This document shows positions 48,042 through 56,317 of a DNA stretch of 64,000 bases, one piece after another. Source of the DNA: an uncultured Collinsella sp. (GTDB lineage Bacteria > Actinomycetota > Coriobacteriia > Coriobacteriales > Coriobacteriaceae). The notes beneath the pieces were generated by a model, which worked only from the letters and a program-made list of their open reading frames with translations, was not told where the DNA came from and searched no databases. The translations under genes and the position numbers were made by a program. Positions within the stretch are counted from its first letter, which is position 1, and the number at the start of each line of letters is the position of its first letter. Location: assembly GCA_900758475.1 (NCBI GenBank), contig CAAERQ010000021.1, positions 62,001-126,000 on the forward strand, in the 5' to 3' direction.

Positions 48042-48601
48042 ATCTGACCTTTGAGGGATTCTTAAAAGGCTATTGCCGAGAGCTATCCGGACAGCAGTCG
48101 CTGAGTTTTAGAAAACTGGTTGAGCAGGCGACGACGGTTGCGCCGCGCGTGGCGGAGCCTCTGTTTTTGCTCGCTTTGGCGCAAGGAAAAGCCGAATACG
48201 TTCTGGGTTTATCCGAGGGTTCGTGGATGGAAGAGGATTACCGAGGCGTTTTGTCCTTGTACGATCAAGCGGGTGGTATGGCGTCTCTATGTGCCAAAAG
48301 TGAGCTCCCCAACCGTTATGCCAACGTTTGGCGTGCGTATAGAGCGGTGAAGGAAAAGCCAGTGGCGGACAGAAGGATCAACGCCCTGATGCGAAAAAGA
48401 ACATTGGGAGCGCTAGAGGAATCGGGCGGCACGCGCTACGGTCTCTGCCGCGATTTGAATCTGAATAAGGGAAACGTGTACGCATACTTAGCCGGCGATG
48501 ACTCAAAGGTGAGCAGGGAGACGGCGCGCCGCATTATGGAATATGCGGAGGAGAGGGGCACCCAAGAAGGGGCCGGGCGCCCGGTGCGTGTGGCGGGGTA
48601 A
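48038..48601 (+). CDS. HTH-containing partner of the nucleotidyltransferase
   Basis: 187 residues, starting at TTG (48038) with AAAGGAGG just upstream; the open frame runs further back but inside the partner gene. Mostly helical; the C-terminus (about 130-175, GLCRDLNLNKGNVYAYLAGD) looks like a helix-turn-helix. No family recognised with certainty. With its partner it resembles a two-gene type IV-like toxin-antitoxin or abortive-infection unit. Confidence 0.6.
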   Translation: MNLTFEGFLKGYCRELSGQQSLSFRKLVEQATTVAPRVAEPLFLLALAQGKAEYVLGLSEGSWMEEDYRGVLSLYDQAGGMASLCAKSELPNRYANVWRAYRAVKEKPVADRRINALMRKRTLGALEESGGTRYGLCRDLNLNKGNVYAYLAGDDSKVSRETARRIMEYAEERGTQEGAGRPVRVAG

Positions 48602-48652
48602 GATTGATCGCAGTTTTGATTGATGATCGATTGGGTTTGTTGGGCGGAGTCT

Positions 48653-50008
48653 ATGTCTGCTATTGATATTGCGCTTGTTGTGATTGCCTTGGTGGCGGTG
48701 GGAGTTGCTGTGGTTTGCGCCCTGCAGCTTAAAGGCCTTCGTGCCGAGTTGCGAGAGCGTGGCGGCAACGACGCGGAGACGCTCGCGGCGCTCGAGCAGG
48801 CCAACAGCGCGCTCGATGCCCTCAACGTCGCGCTGGCAGAAACCCGCCGCACGGCAAATGCCATCGCGCAGCAGCAGACAACCGATGCGGCCGTGGAGCA
48901 GCAGCGCTACCTGACCATTGCGCGCGAGTTCTCGCAGGCCGGCGACCGTATGGATGACCTGCGCCGCGAGACGGCCCAACAGCTTGGCGCCAACCGCGAG
49001 GGCATCGAGCGCCGCCTGGACAAGGTGCGCGAGACGGTCGATGCACAGCTGGGCGCCATCCGCAAGGACAACAACATGCAGCTCGATCAGATGCGCGCGA
49101 CGGTGGACGAGAAACTCTCCCGTACGCTCAACGACCGTCTGTCTGCATCGTTTAAGCAAGTGAGCGACCAGCTCGAGGCCGTGTACAAGGGTCTGGGCGA
49201 CATGCAGTCTATCGCCACCGGCGTGGGCGACCTTAAGCGCGTGCTGGGCAACGTCAAGGCGCGCGGCATTTTGGGCGAGGTGCAGCTGGGCGCGATCCTG
49301 GCGGACATCCTTACGCCCGACCAGTATCTGGAAAACGTCGCCACCAAGCCCGGCGCCTCGGAGCGCGTTGAGTTTGCCGTCAAGCTGCCGGTAGACGAGG
49401 GCGATCCCGTGCTGCTGCCAATCGACTCCAAGTTTCCCGGCGACGCGTACGAGCATCTGCTCGACGCCCAGGAGTCGGGCGACGCGGAGACCGTTGCCGC
49501 AGCGCGCAAGACGCTCGATATGATGGTCAAACGCGAGGCCAAGGACATCTGCGAAAAGTACCTGAGCGTGCCCGCGACGACCAACTTTGGCATTCTGTTC
49601 GTGCCGTTTGAGGGTCTGTACGCCGAGGTCGTCAGTCGCCCCGGGCTTATCGAGACCCTGGGTCGCGACTATCACGTCAACGTTGCCGGCCCCAGCACCA
49701 TGGCCGCCATCCTTAACAGCCTGCAGATGAGCTATCAGACGTTTAGGCTGCAAAAACGCACCGATGACGTGCTGCGCGTACTTTCCGCCGTCAAGGCTGA
49801 GCTGCCGCGCTATCAGGCGGCGCTGCGTCGCGCGCAGCAGCAGATCGAGACCGCGGGCAAGACGGTCGAGGGCATTATCACCACGCGCACCAACGTTATG
49901 GAACGCAAGCTCAAGGACATCGATGCACTGGAGGATGCCGAGGAGGCCGACGCGATTCTGGGCTTGGAGTCCGCAGGCTTACTCGCGGGCCAGGAAGACG
50001 AGGGCTAG
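48653..50008 (+). CDS. rmuC: DNA recombination protein RmuC
   Basis: 451 residues. N-terminal transmembrane helix (about 4-24), a long coiled coil (about 25-185), then the PD-(D/E)XK-like nuclease-fold domain (about 195-370) with ARGILGEVQLGAIL, LPIDSKFPGDAYE and NFGILFVPFEGLYAEV. It limits inversions between short repeats in E. coli. ATG 48653 has GGAG upstream. Confidence 0.93.
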   Translation: MSAIDIALVVIALVAVGVAVVCALQLKGLRAELRERGGNDAETLAALEQANSALDALNVALAETRRTANAIAQQQTTDAAVEQQRYLTIAREFSQAGDRMDDLRRETAQQLGANREGIERRLDKVRETVDAQLGAIRKDNNMQLDQMRATVDEKLSRTLNDRLSASFKQVSDQLEAVYKGLGDMQSIATGVGDLKRVLGNVKARGILGEVQLGAILADILTPDQYLENVATKPGASERVEFAVKLPVDEGDPVLLPIDSKFPGDAYEHLLDAQESGDAETVAAARKTLDMMVKREAKDICEKYLSVPATTNFGILFVPFEGLYAEVVSRPGLIETLGRDYHVNVAGPSTMAAILNSLQMSYQTFRLQKRTDDVLRVLSAVKAELPRYQAALRRAQQQIETAGKTVEGIITTRTNVMERKLKDIDALEDAEEADAILGLESAGLLAGQEDEG

Positions 50009-50133
50009 CCGCAACGGACGGCGGGGCGTCGGCGCAAGCGCGAGGCGCGGGCGCTTTTCGCATCGTGCTTGCCTGAAGTGCACTTTAGTGTGCAACAATG
50101 GCGTTTCGCCCTATCAGACGCGAAAGGAAGCCC

Positions 50134-51936
50134 ATGTCTCAGAGAAGCACCAGTCCGCTCAAACGCTCCACCGTGCGCCGCACGTTGCAGCGTTTTTGGG
50201 ACGTTACGCGCACACAGCCGTTGATCGTCTTTCTCTCGGTGTTCTCGTCGGCGGGCTATATCTTTTTGCTTACGTTTGCCAACACCTACGTGATGGCCCT
50301 TATCGTCGACCGCGTCCAGGCCGGCCCCGTGGCAGGCGACCAGGTGTTTGAGGTCTTTGGCCCCTATATTCTGGCGCTCGTGCTCGTTAACCTGGTAGGC
50401 CAGATCCTCTCCAAGCTGCAGGACTACACCGTCTACAAGCTCGAGATTGCGGGCAACTATCACCTGGCGCGCTTGTGCTTCGACACGCTCTCCAATCAAT
50501 CCATGACATTCCACACCAGCCGCTTTGGCGGATCGCTTGTGAGCCAGACGAGTCGTTTTATGAGCGGCTACACGGGTCTGGTGGACGTGACGGTGTATTC
50601 GCTCATTCCCACTATCACCTCGGTTGTCTGCACGGTGGCGGCGCTCGCCCCGGTGGTGCCGACGTTTACCGTGATCTTGGTGGGCATCATGGTCGTCTAC
50701 ATTGCGTTTGTCTGGCTTATGTATAAGCGCATCATGCCGCTTTCGGCCGCGACGTCCGCCGCTCAGAACAAACTGTCGGGCGTGCTGTCCGACGCGGTCA
50801 CAAACATCCTGGCCGTCAAGACCTGTGGGCGCGAGGACTTTGAGCGCGACCTGTTCGATGCCGCCGACCGCGCCGCGCGCGACGCCGAGACGGTTTCGAT
50901 GCACGCCATGATGCAGCGCAACTTTACGACCTCGGGCCTTATTGTCATCACCATGGCCGTGGTGAGCGTGTTCGTCGCGGGCGGCAACGCGTGGTTTGGC
51001 ATCTCTGCCGGCGCGCTCGTCATGATCTTTACCTATACGTACAACCTCACCATGCGTCTGAACTACGTAAACTCCATGATGCAGCGCATCAACCGCGCGC
51101 TCGGCGATGCGGCCGAGATGACACGCGTGCTGGACGAGCCGCGTCTGGTGGCAGACGACGTGAATGCCCCCGAGCTCAAAGTGAGCGAGGGCGCGATTGA
51201 TTTTGAGCACTTGAGCTTTGCATACCGTGACGCCGCGGCGGGCGAGAGCGTGTTCAACGACCTGACGCTCCATGTGGCGGCGGGCCAGCGCGTGGGCCTG
51301 GTGGGCAAATCAGGCTCGGGCAAGACGACGCTCACCAAGCTGTTGCTGCGCCTGGACGACGTGCAGGGCGGCCGCGTGCTCGTGGACGGCCAGGACGTCT
51401 CGCGCTGCACGCAGCAGAGCCTGCGCCGCCAGGTTGCCTACGTGCCGCAAGAGGCGCTGCTGTTCCACCGCTCCATTCGCGAGAATATCGCCTACGGCCG
51501 CCCCGACGCTACCGACGAGCAGATCCGCGAGGCGGCTCGCTTGGCAAATGACCTGGAGTTTATCGACCGTCTGCCTCGTGGCTTTGACACCATGGTGGGC
51601 GAGCGCGGCGTTAAGCTTTCGGGTGGCCAACGCCAGCGCGTGGCCATCGCCCGCGCCATTCTGACCGACGCGCCGATTCTGGTGCTCGACGAGGCGACCT
51701 CTGCCCTGGACAGCGAGTCCGAGGCGTTGGTGCAGGAGGCGCTCGAGAACCTGATGTGCGGCCGTACCTCCATTGTAGTGGCACATCGCCTGTCCACCGT
51801 GGCGGCGCTCGATCGCATCGTGGTGCTGGCGGACGGCGAGATCGTCGAGGACGGTACGCATGCTCAGCTTGTCGAGGCGGGCGGCGAGTACGCAAGCCTG
51901 TGGGGCCGCCAGACCGGCGCATTTTTGGAGGCGTAA
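50134..51936 (+). CDS. ABC exporter, fused membrane and ATPase domains
   Basis: 600 residues. Six-helix exporter domain (about 25-320), ATPase domain (about 350-595) with Walker A GKSGSGKTTL, signature LSGGQRQRVAIARAI, Walker B ILVLDEATSALD and the H-loop VAHRLST. Single half-transporter, so it likely works as a homodimer; the substrate (lipid, peptide or drug) is unknown. GAAAGGA precedes ATG 50134. A partial match to the TTGTTG palindrome (GTGTGCAACAA) lies about 45 bases upstream. Confidence 0.93.
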   Translation: MSQRSTSPLKRSTVRRTLQRFWDVTRTQPLIVFLSVFSSAGYIFLLTFANTYVMALIVDRVQAGPVAGDQVFEVFGPYILALVLVNLVGQILSKLQDYTVYKLEIAGNYHLARLCFDTLSNQSMTFHTSRFGGSLVSQTSRFMSGYTGLVDVTVYSLIPTITSVVCTVAALAPVVPTFTVILVGIMVVYIAFVWLMYKRIMPLSAATSAAQNKLSGVLSDAVTNILAVKTCGREDFERDLFDAADRAARDAETVSMHAMMQRNFTTSGLIVITMAVVSVFVAGGNAWFGISAGALVMIFTYTYNLTMRLNYVNSMMQRINRALGDAAEMTRVLDEPRLVADDVNAPELKVSEGAIDFEHLSFAYRDAAAGESVFNDLTLHVAAGQRVGLVGKSGSGKTTLTKLLLRLDDVQGGRVLVDGQDVSRCTQQSLRRQVAYVPQEALLFHRSIRENIAYGRPDATDEQIREAARLANDLEFIDRLPRGFDTMVGERGVKLSGGQRQRVAIARAILTDAPILVLDEATSALDSESEALVQEALENLMCGRTSIVVAHRLSTVAALDRIVVLADGEIVEDGTHAQLVEAGGEYASLWGRQTGAFLEA

Positions 51937-51998
51937 GCGCCCCGGACGTGGGACAATCGTGCCTGTAGTTTGTTGTGCCGCTGAGCCGAGGAGCCGCT

Positions 51999-52664
51999 AT
52001 GCCACGCGAGACCAATGCCGCCAAACGCGAGCGCGCCGTTGAGGTGTGCGAGCGCCTCAACCGTCGCTATGGCCCGGTCGAGTGTTTTTTGGACCACGAG
52101 AATCCCTTTAGGCTGCTCATCGCGGTACTGCTCTCGGCTCAAACGACCGATGCACAGGTCAACAAGGTGACGCCGCGGCTGTTTGCCCAGTGGCCCACGC
52201 CCGAGGTCATGGCGGGGGCGAGCGTGGCCGATGTGGCCGAGACCATTAAGTCGCTCGGCTTTTATAAGAGCAAAGCCAAACACGCCGTGGAGGCCGCGCA
52301 GATGATCGTTGCCGACTACGGCGGCGAGGTACCGGCCGACATGAAGGAGCTCGTCAAGCTGCCGGGCGTGGGGCGCAAGACGGCGAACATCGTGCTCAAC
52401 GTGGGGTTTGGCATTGTCGAGGGCATCGCGGTCGATACACACGTCAACCGCATCGCGCATCGCCTGATGCTGAGTCCTAAGACGCATGCCAAAGAGCCGC
52501 TCAAGACCGAGCAAGATCTGCTCAAGATTTTGCCGCACGAGTATTGGGAGTCGGTCAACCATCAGTGGATTACCTTTGGCCGTGAGATTTGCGACGCCCG
52601 CAAACCCAAGTGCGACGAGTGCCCGCTGGCAGATCTTTGCCCCAGCGTACGGGTGGTGCAATAG
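51999..52664 (+). CDS. nth: Endonuclease III
   Basis: 221 residues. Helix-hairpin-helix LPGVGRKTAN with catalytic Lys127, catalytic Asp146 (VDTHVNR) and the 4Fe-4S Cys198, Cys205, Cys208 and Cys214 in C-x6-C-x2-C-x5-C spacing. It removes oxidised pyrimidines and nicks at abasic sites. ATG 51999 has GAGGAG upstream; GTG 51975 is less likely. Confidence 0.95.
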   Translation: MPRETNAAKRERAVEVCERLNRRYGPVECFLDHENPFRLLIAVLLSAQTTDAQVNKVTPRLFAQWPTPEVMAGASVADVAETIKSLGFYKSKAKHAVEAAQMIVADYGGEVPADMKELVKLPGVGRKTANIVLNVGFGIVEGIAVDTHVNRIAHRLMLSPKTHAKEPLKTEQDLLKILPHEYWESVNHQWITFGREICDARKPKCDECPLADLCPSVRVVQ

Positions 52665-52711
52665 CTTTTTGCAAACTTTTTTGCAAAAAAGGTCTAAACC
52701 ATAGATACAGC

Positions 52712-52727
52712 TTGGTTGCGCAACCAA
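52712..52727. promoter_or_regulatory. 16-bp palindrome TTGGTTGCGCAACCAA before the LPXTG gene
   Basis: Perfect, 90 bases before the ATG. Core GTTGCGCAAC is shared with the Rrf2 site; the palindrome at 13552-13567 has GTTGTGCAAC. Confidence 0.45.
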
Positions 52728-52816
52728 TTCGCGTTTTTTTCCTTTTAAATAAACCGTGTATTAGTAAATCTGTCTCGTATTTTCGGGACGGGCTGTTTCT
52801 GAACAAAGGGGAAAAC

Positions 52817-55156
52817 ATGGCAAAGTATCAGCCCGCGCACAAAAAAGCGCAATCCAAGCTCAACCTTGCTAAGCCTGCGGTGACCATGGCCGTTACCGCC
52901 AGCCTTGCACTGTCTCCGGTCCTGCAGACCGCTGCTTTCGCTGAGTCCGGCACCGACGCCAACGACGACGTCAAGGCCGAGCAGAAGCAGGCCAGCAAGG
53001 AAGAGATTGCTGCCGCTAAGGCCGACGTCGAGAAGGCCCAGAAGGCATACGACGAGGCTAAGGCCAACGTCGAGAAGGCCCAGAAGGCCTACGACGAGGC
53101 TAAGGCTGCCGAGTCCGAGGCTAAGGCCGGCGACCAGGAGGCCCAGAAGGCTCTCGAGGACGCTGCCGCTGCCGAGATGGAGGCCGAGACCAAGCTCGCC
53201 ACCGCCAAGACCGCTCTGGACGAGGCTCAGAAGGCTTACAAGGACGCTCAGGACGCTGCCGACGCACTCGGCGTTGAGTACAACGAGAACCAGTACGAGA
53301 AGAAGGCCGAGGAGGCTCGCGCCGCTGCCGACGCCAAGAAGAAAGAGTGGAGCGATGCCACGCAGGCTCAGAGCGACGCCCAGGTTGCTCTGGAGAACGC
53401 CAAGAACCTGACTTCTGAGGACGAGGCTCAGGCTGTCTACGACGCCGCTGCCAAGAAGGCTGACAAGCTTTACCAGGAGTGGAGCGACCTTGACAACGCT
53501 GCTGCTAAGGCTGAGCAGGCTGCCAAGGACGCCGAGGCCACGATGAAGGCTGACCTGAAGACTGCCAACGACGCCCAGGTTGCTCTCGAGGCTGCCAAGA
53601 AGCTTCCCTCCGTCGAGGATGCCGAGGCTGCCCTTAAGGCTGCCACCAAGGCCGACGATGAGGCCGCTGCCAAGTTCAACGAGCTCGACAACGAGGCTGC
53701 CAAGGCCGAGGATGCTGCCAATGCTAAGAAGGACGCTTGGGATGCCAAGCTCGCCGAGGCTAACAAGGCTCAGGAGGCTTACGAGAACCTCGACGCCAAC
53801 AAGGCAAAGGCCGACGAGCTCGGCCAGAAGTTCAACGAGCTCGACAGCGAGGCTGCTAAGGCCGAGGCTAAGAAGAACGAGACTGGTGCCCTGAAGGCTC
53901 AGATCAACAACAAGCTTGCAGAGAACAGGGCCGATTACGAGGCGAAGAAGCGTGAGCTTGATAGGCTGACGGAAGAAGGCGTCCTCACCAGCCCCGAGTA
54001 TGAAGCTGCAAAGAATGAGGCATATTATGCTTCTCAGGCAGTTAAGGCTACCGAGGATGCGCTTAAGGATGCCACCGAGAAGGACGACGCTGCATACCAG
54101 GCTTGGACTGAGGCTACCAACGCCGCCGCTCAGAAGATGACTGAGTGGAAGGCCGCAAACGCTCTGGTGAACCTTGGCCAGCAGTATCCGCAGCTCAAGG
54201 CTGATGCCGATAAGCTCGGCCAGGAGTACAACGAACTCGACAATGTTGCGCTGAAGGCTAGCGATGCCGCCAAGGAGGCTAAGGCTGCTTGGTCTAAGAC
54301 CACTGACAAGAAGGCCAAGGCCGAGGCTGACCTGAAGACTGCTCAGGGCAAGGAGCAGGCTGTCAAGGACGCTCAGGACGCGTTTGATGATGCCATGAAT
54401 AAGGCCAACGAGTCCGGCCAGGCTTACAACGAGGCCCTGAACGCCGCCGATAAGGCTACCAAGGCCGCCGAGGATGCTAAGGCCAACCGTGATGCTGCCA
54501 TCGATGAGCAGGTTAAGGCTAACGAGGCTCTCGCCGAGGCCAAGAAGAAGCCGCAGATTGTTGCCGCTGCCGAGGCTGCGCTCAAGGCTGCTGCCGCCAA
54601 GGCCGATGACCTTGGTCGCGAGTTCAACAAGCTCGACAATGAGGCCATCGAGGCTGAGCAGACGCTCGCTGCCAAGAAGGCTGATTGGAACAACGCTCTC
54701 GCTGCCGCTAACGCTGCCCAGGCTGCTCTCGCCGACGCCCAGAAAGCAAAGGATGAGGCCGCCAAGGCTCTCGAGGACGCCAAGGCTAACACCGAGGTTA
54801 AGTCCGATGAGGCCAAGGCTGCTGCTGCCAAGTACGAGCAGGCGCAGAGCGATGCTCTCGAGGCTTATGCCGAGCTCGAGCTCGCCAAGCAGGCTGAGGC
54901 TAATGCCCTGGCTCGGCTTAACGCCGCCAAGAAGGTCCTGGGTTCCCTGGTTCCCTATGTTGAGCCCGCTCAGCCGAAGGTGACCACTACCACGACCACC
55001 ACGACGACCAAGGCTCCCGCCAAGGACGAGAAGAAGGCCGACAAGGCTGCCCTCCCCACCACTGGTGATAGCGTTGCCGCTCAGGTTACGATCATCGCTG
55101 GTCTGGGTGCCGCTGCCATCGCCGCTGGTGCTACCCGCCGCCGCTTTAACGCCTAA
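52817..55156 (+). CDS. Ala-rich coiled-coil surface protein with LPXTG anchor
   Basis: 779 residues. Signal peptide (about 1-40, cleavage near AAFA-ES), then about 680 residues of Ala/Lys/Glu-rich heptads forming a long coiled coil, a Thr-rich stalk (TTTTTTTKAP), LPTTG sorting signal, hydrophobic helix and RRR tail: a sortase substrate fixed to the wall. The coiled coil contains at least four degenerate repeats of about 75-95 residues marked by LGQEFNELDNEA-like segments (about 285, 335, 470, 600). A stretch at about 360-415 has different codon use and lacks the repeat. GGGGAA precedes ATG 52817. Likely an adhesin or filament. Confidence 0.9.
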   Translation: MAKYQPAHKKAQSKLNLAKPAVTMAVTASLALSPVLQTAAFAESGTDANDDVKAEQKQASKEEIAAAKADVEKAQKAYDEAKANVEKAQKAYDEAKAAESEAKAGDQEAQKALEDAAAAEMEAETKLATAKTALDEAQKAYKDAQDAADALGVEYNENQYEKKAEEARAAADAKKKEWSDATQAQSDAQVALENAKNLTSEDEAQAVYDAAAKKADKLYQEWSDLDNAAAKAEQAAKDAEATMKADLKTANDAQVALEAAKKLPSVEDAEAALKAATKADDEAAAKFNELDNEAAKAEDAANAKKDAWDAKLAEANKAQEAYENLDANKAKADELGQKFNELDSEAAKAEAKKNETGALKAQINNKLAENRADYEAKKRELDRLTEEGVLTSPEYEAAKNEAYYASQAVKATEDALKDATEKDDAAYQAWTEATNAAAQKMTEWKAANALVNLGQQYPQLKADADKLGQEYNELDNVALKASDAAKEAKAAWSKTTDKKAKAEADLKTAQGKEQAVKDAQDAFDDAMNKANESGQAYNEALNAADKATKAAEDAKANRDAAIDEQVKANEALAEAKKKPQIVAAAEAALKAAAAKADDLGREFNKLDNEAIEAEQTLAAKKADWNNALAAANAAQAALADAQKAKDEAAKALEDAKANTEVKSDEAKAAAAKYEQAQSDALEAYAELELAKQAEANALARLNAAKKVLGSLVPYVEPAQPKVTTTTTTTTTKAPAKDEKKADKAALPTTGDSVAAQVTIIAGLGAAAIAAGATRRRFNA

Positions 55157-55188
55157 TGTAGCTTTTTAAGCTCGTTTCCCCTTTATAG

Positions 55189-55220
55189 GCGCCCCCGGTT
55201 ACAAGGCCGGGGGCGCTTTT
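55189..55220 (+). terminator. Terminator of the LPXTG gene
   Basis: GCGCCCCCGG (55189-55198) pairs with CCGGGGGCGC (55207-55216), then TTTTG. Confidence 0.85.
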
Positions 55221-55224
55221 GTAC

Positions 55225-55263
55225 AAAAGAGCGCCGCTGCGATGTGTGCAGCGGCGCTCTTTT
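55225..55263. terminator. Bidirectional terminator between convergent genes
   Basis: 16-bp perfect stem AAAAGAGCGCCGCTGC and its complement around GATGTGT, with A run on one side and T run on the other. It can end both the LPXTG message and the FHA message from the right. Confidence 0.85.
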
Positions 55264-55292
55264 GCGTTGGTTCTTATTATGTGAGCTCGGCC

Positions 55293-56282
55293 CTAGGCCA
55301 GCGCGTGTACGTTTGAGGAGATCTTCAGCACCAAAAAATCGGTCGAGGAGCCCAGCTTGAGCAAGTCGCCGTCGTGGATAGGAATCTGCCTGTCCTCGTC
55401 ATCAGCGGTGCGCAGCGAGCGTGGCTTTTCGATAACGGTGGTCGCGCCACTGCGTGTCACCAGCACCGTTCCATTAGTAGAATGAAGGCCGCTTGCGAGC
55501 CATGTGCCGTTGGAAAACGCTACGCGCAGGTGCCGGTGGGATACATCGGGTCCTACGTTGGTGATGGCGTTTCGGTCGTGTGCAAAAGAGCCTAGAACCG
55601 TACCCTCGGGATCGAGATTCAAGGGATAGATCGGCGGCAAGGCCGAGCCGTCTTTCGCAAGTCTGAGCAGCCCTAGTTTTGCAGGAGGCTCGTTGACCTT
55701 GCAGTTAGTGTCCTGCGCCTGGATCGCCTCGGCGGTTTCGAGTGTGCCAAATGTCTGGGCTAGCTGCGTTATAGCAAAGTCTTTGACCTCGGAGGCGGCA
55801 GCATTGGGGTCGGCCAGGCATCCGCAGACCGTTAACGCAAGGAGTTCCAAAAGGCGCCGGTCGCTTTGCTTGAGACCCGGCATGACGGCGATGCGGTCAA
55901 AGATATTGCGCAGGATGGAACCATCGAGCCCCCAGTGTTCGAGCGACGTTGCCATGCGCTCGAGGGCATGCGCCGTAATGGCTTGCTGGCAAGCGTTGAC
56001 GGCCGCTGGACTGCTGGCGCTGCCGATTTTTACAGCTGCAGCCAAGTCCTGGACGCTCTGCGAAAAATCGGCAAACATTTCGGGGTCGATCTTGTCTGTA
56101 CCCGGAACGACGTGCACCACGCGTCGCGATAGAAACGTCTTTTCGGTAATGCGAAACCTTGGGGCCGGTTTGGAGTCCATCGGCTTGTCCGAAATCAAGA
56201 TGCGCGCCGCTTCGCGATTATTGATCTGCAGGTCGCACTTAAGGAAATCAAAGAGCACCTCGGAAGGTGTTTCCGCACGCAT
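55293..56282 (-). CDS. FHA-domain protein with unassigned N-terminal domain (cassette FHA protein 2b)
   Basis: 329 residues. Unassigned N-terminal domain (about 1-190) with the family pattern ILRNIFDRI ... LALTVCGCLADP, then KLGLLRL and a C-terminal FHA domain (about 225-320) with VLGSFAHDRNAI, DVSHRHLRV and HSTNGTVLV. The phosphothreonine-binding Ser, His and Asn are present; the early Arg is replaced. Start at 56282 by AAAGGAG; it lies 36 bases after the kinase stop, so both are in one transcript. Confidence 0.8.
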   Translation of the reverse strand: MRAETPSEVLFDFLKCDLQINNREAARILISDKPMDSKPAPRFRITEKTFLSRRVVHVVPGTDKIDPEMFADFSQSVQDLAAAVKIGSASSPAAVNACQQAITAHALERMATSLEHWGLDGSILRNIFDRIAVMPGLKQSDRRLLELLALTVCGCLADPNAAASEVKDFAITQLAQTFGTLETAEAIQAQDTNCKVNEPPAKLGLLRLAKDGSALPPIYPLNLDPEGTVLGSFAHDRNAITNVGPDVSHRHLRVAFSNGTWLASGLHSTNGTVLVTRSGATTVIEKPRSLRTADDEDRQIPIHDGDLLKLGSSTDFLVLKISSNVHALA

Positions 56283-56317
56283 GGTGCAAGGCTCCTTTCT
56301 GGTATCCGGGGAAGGTG

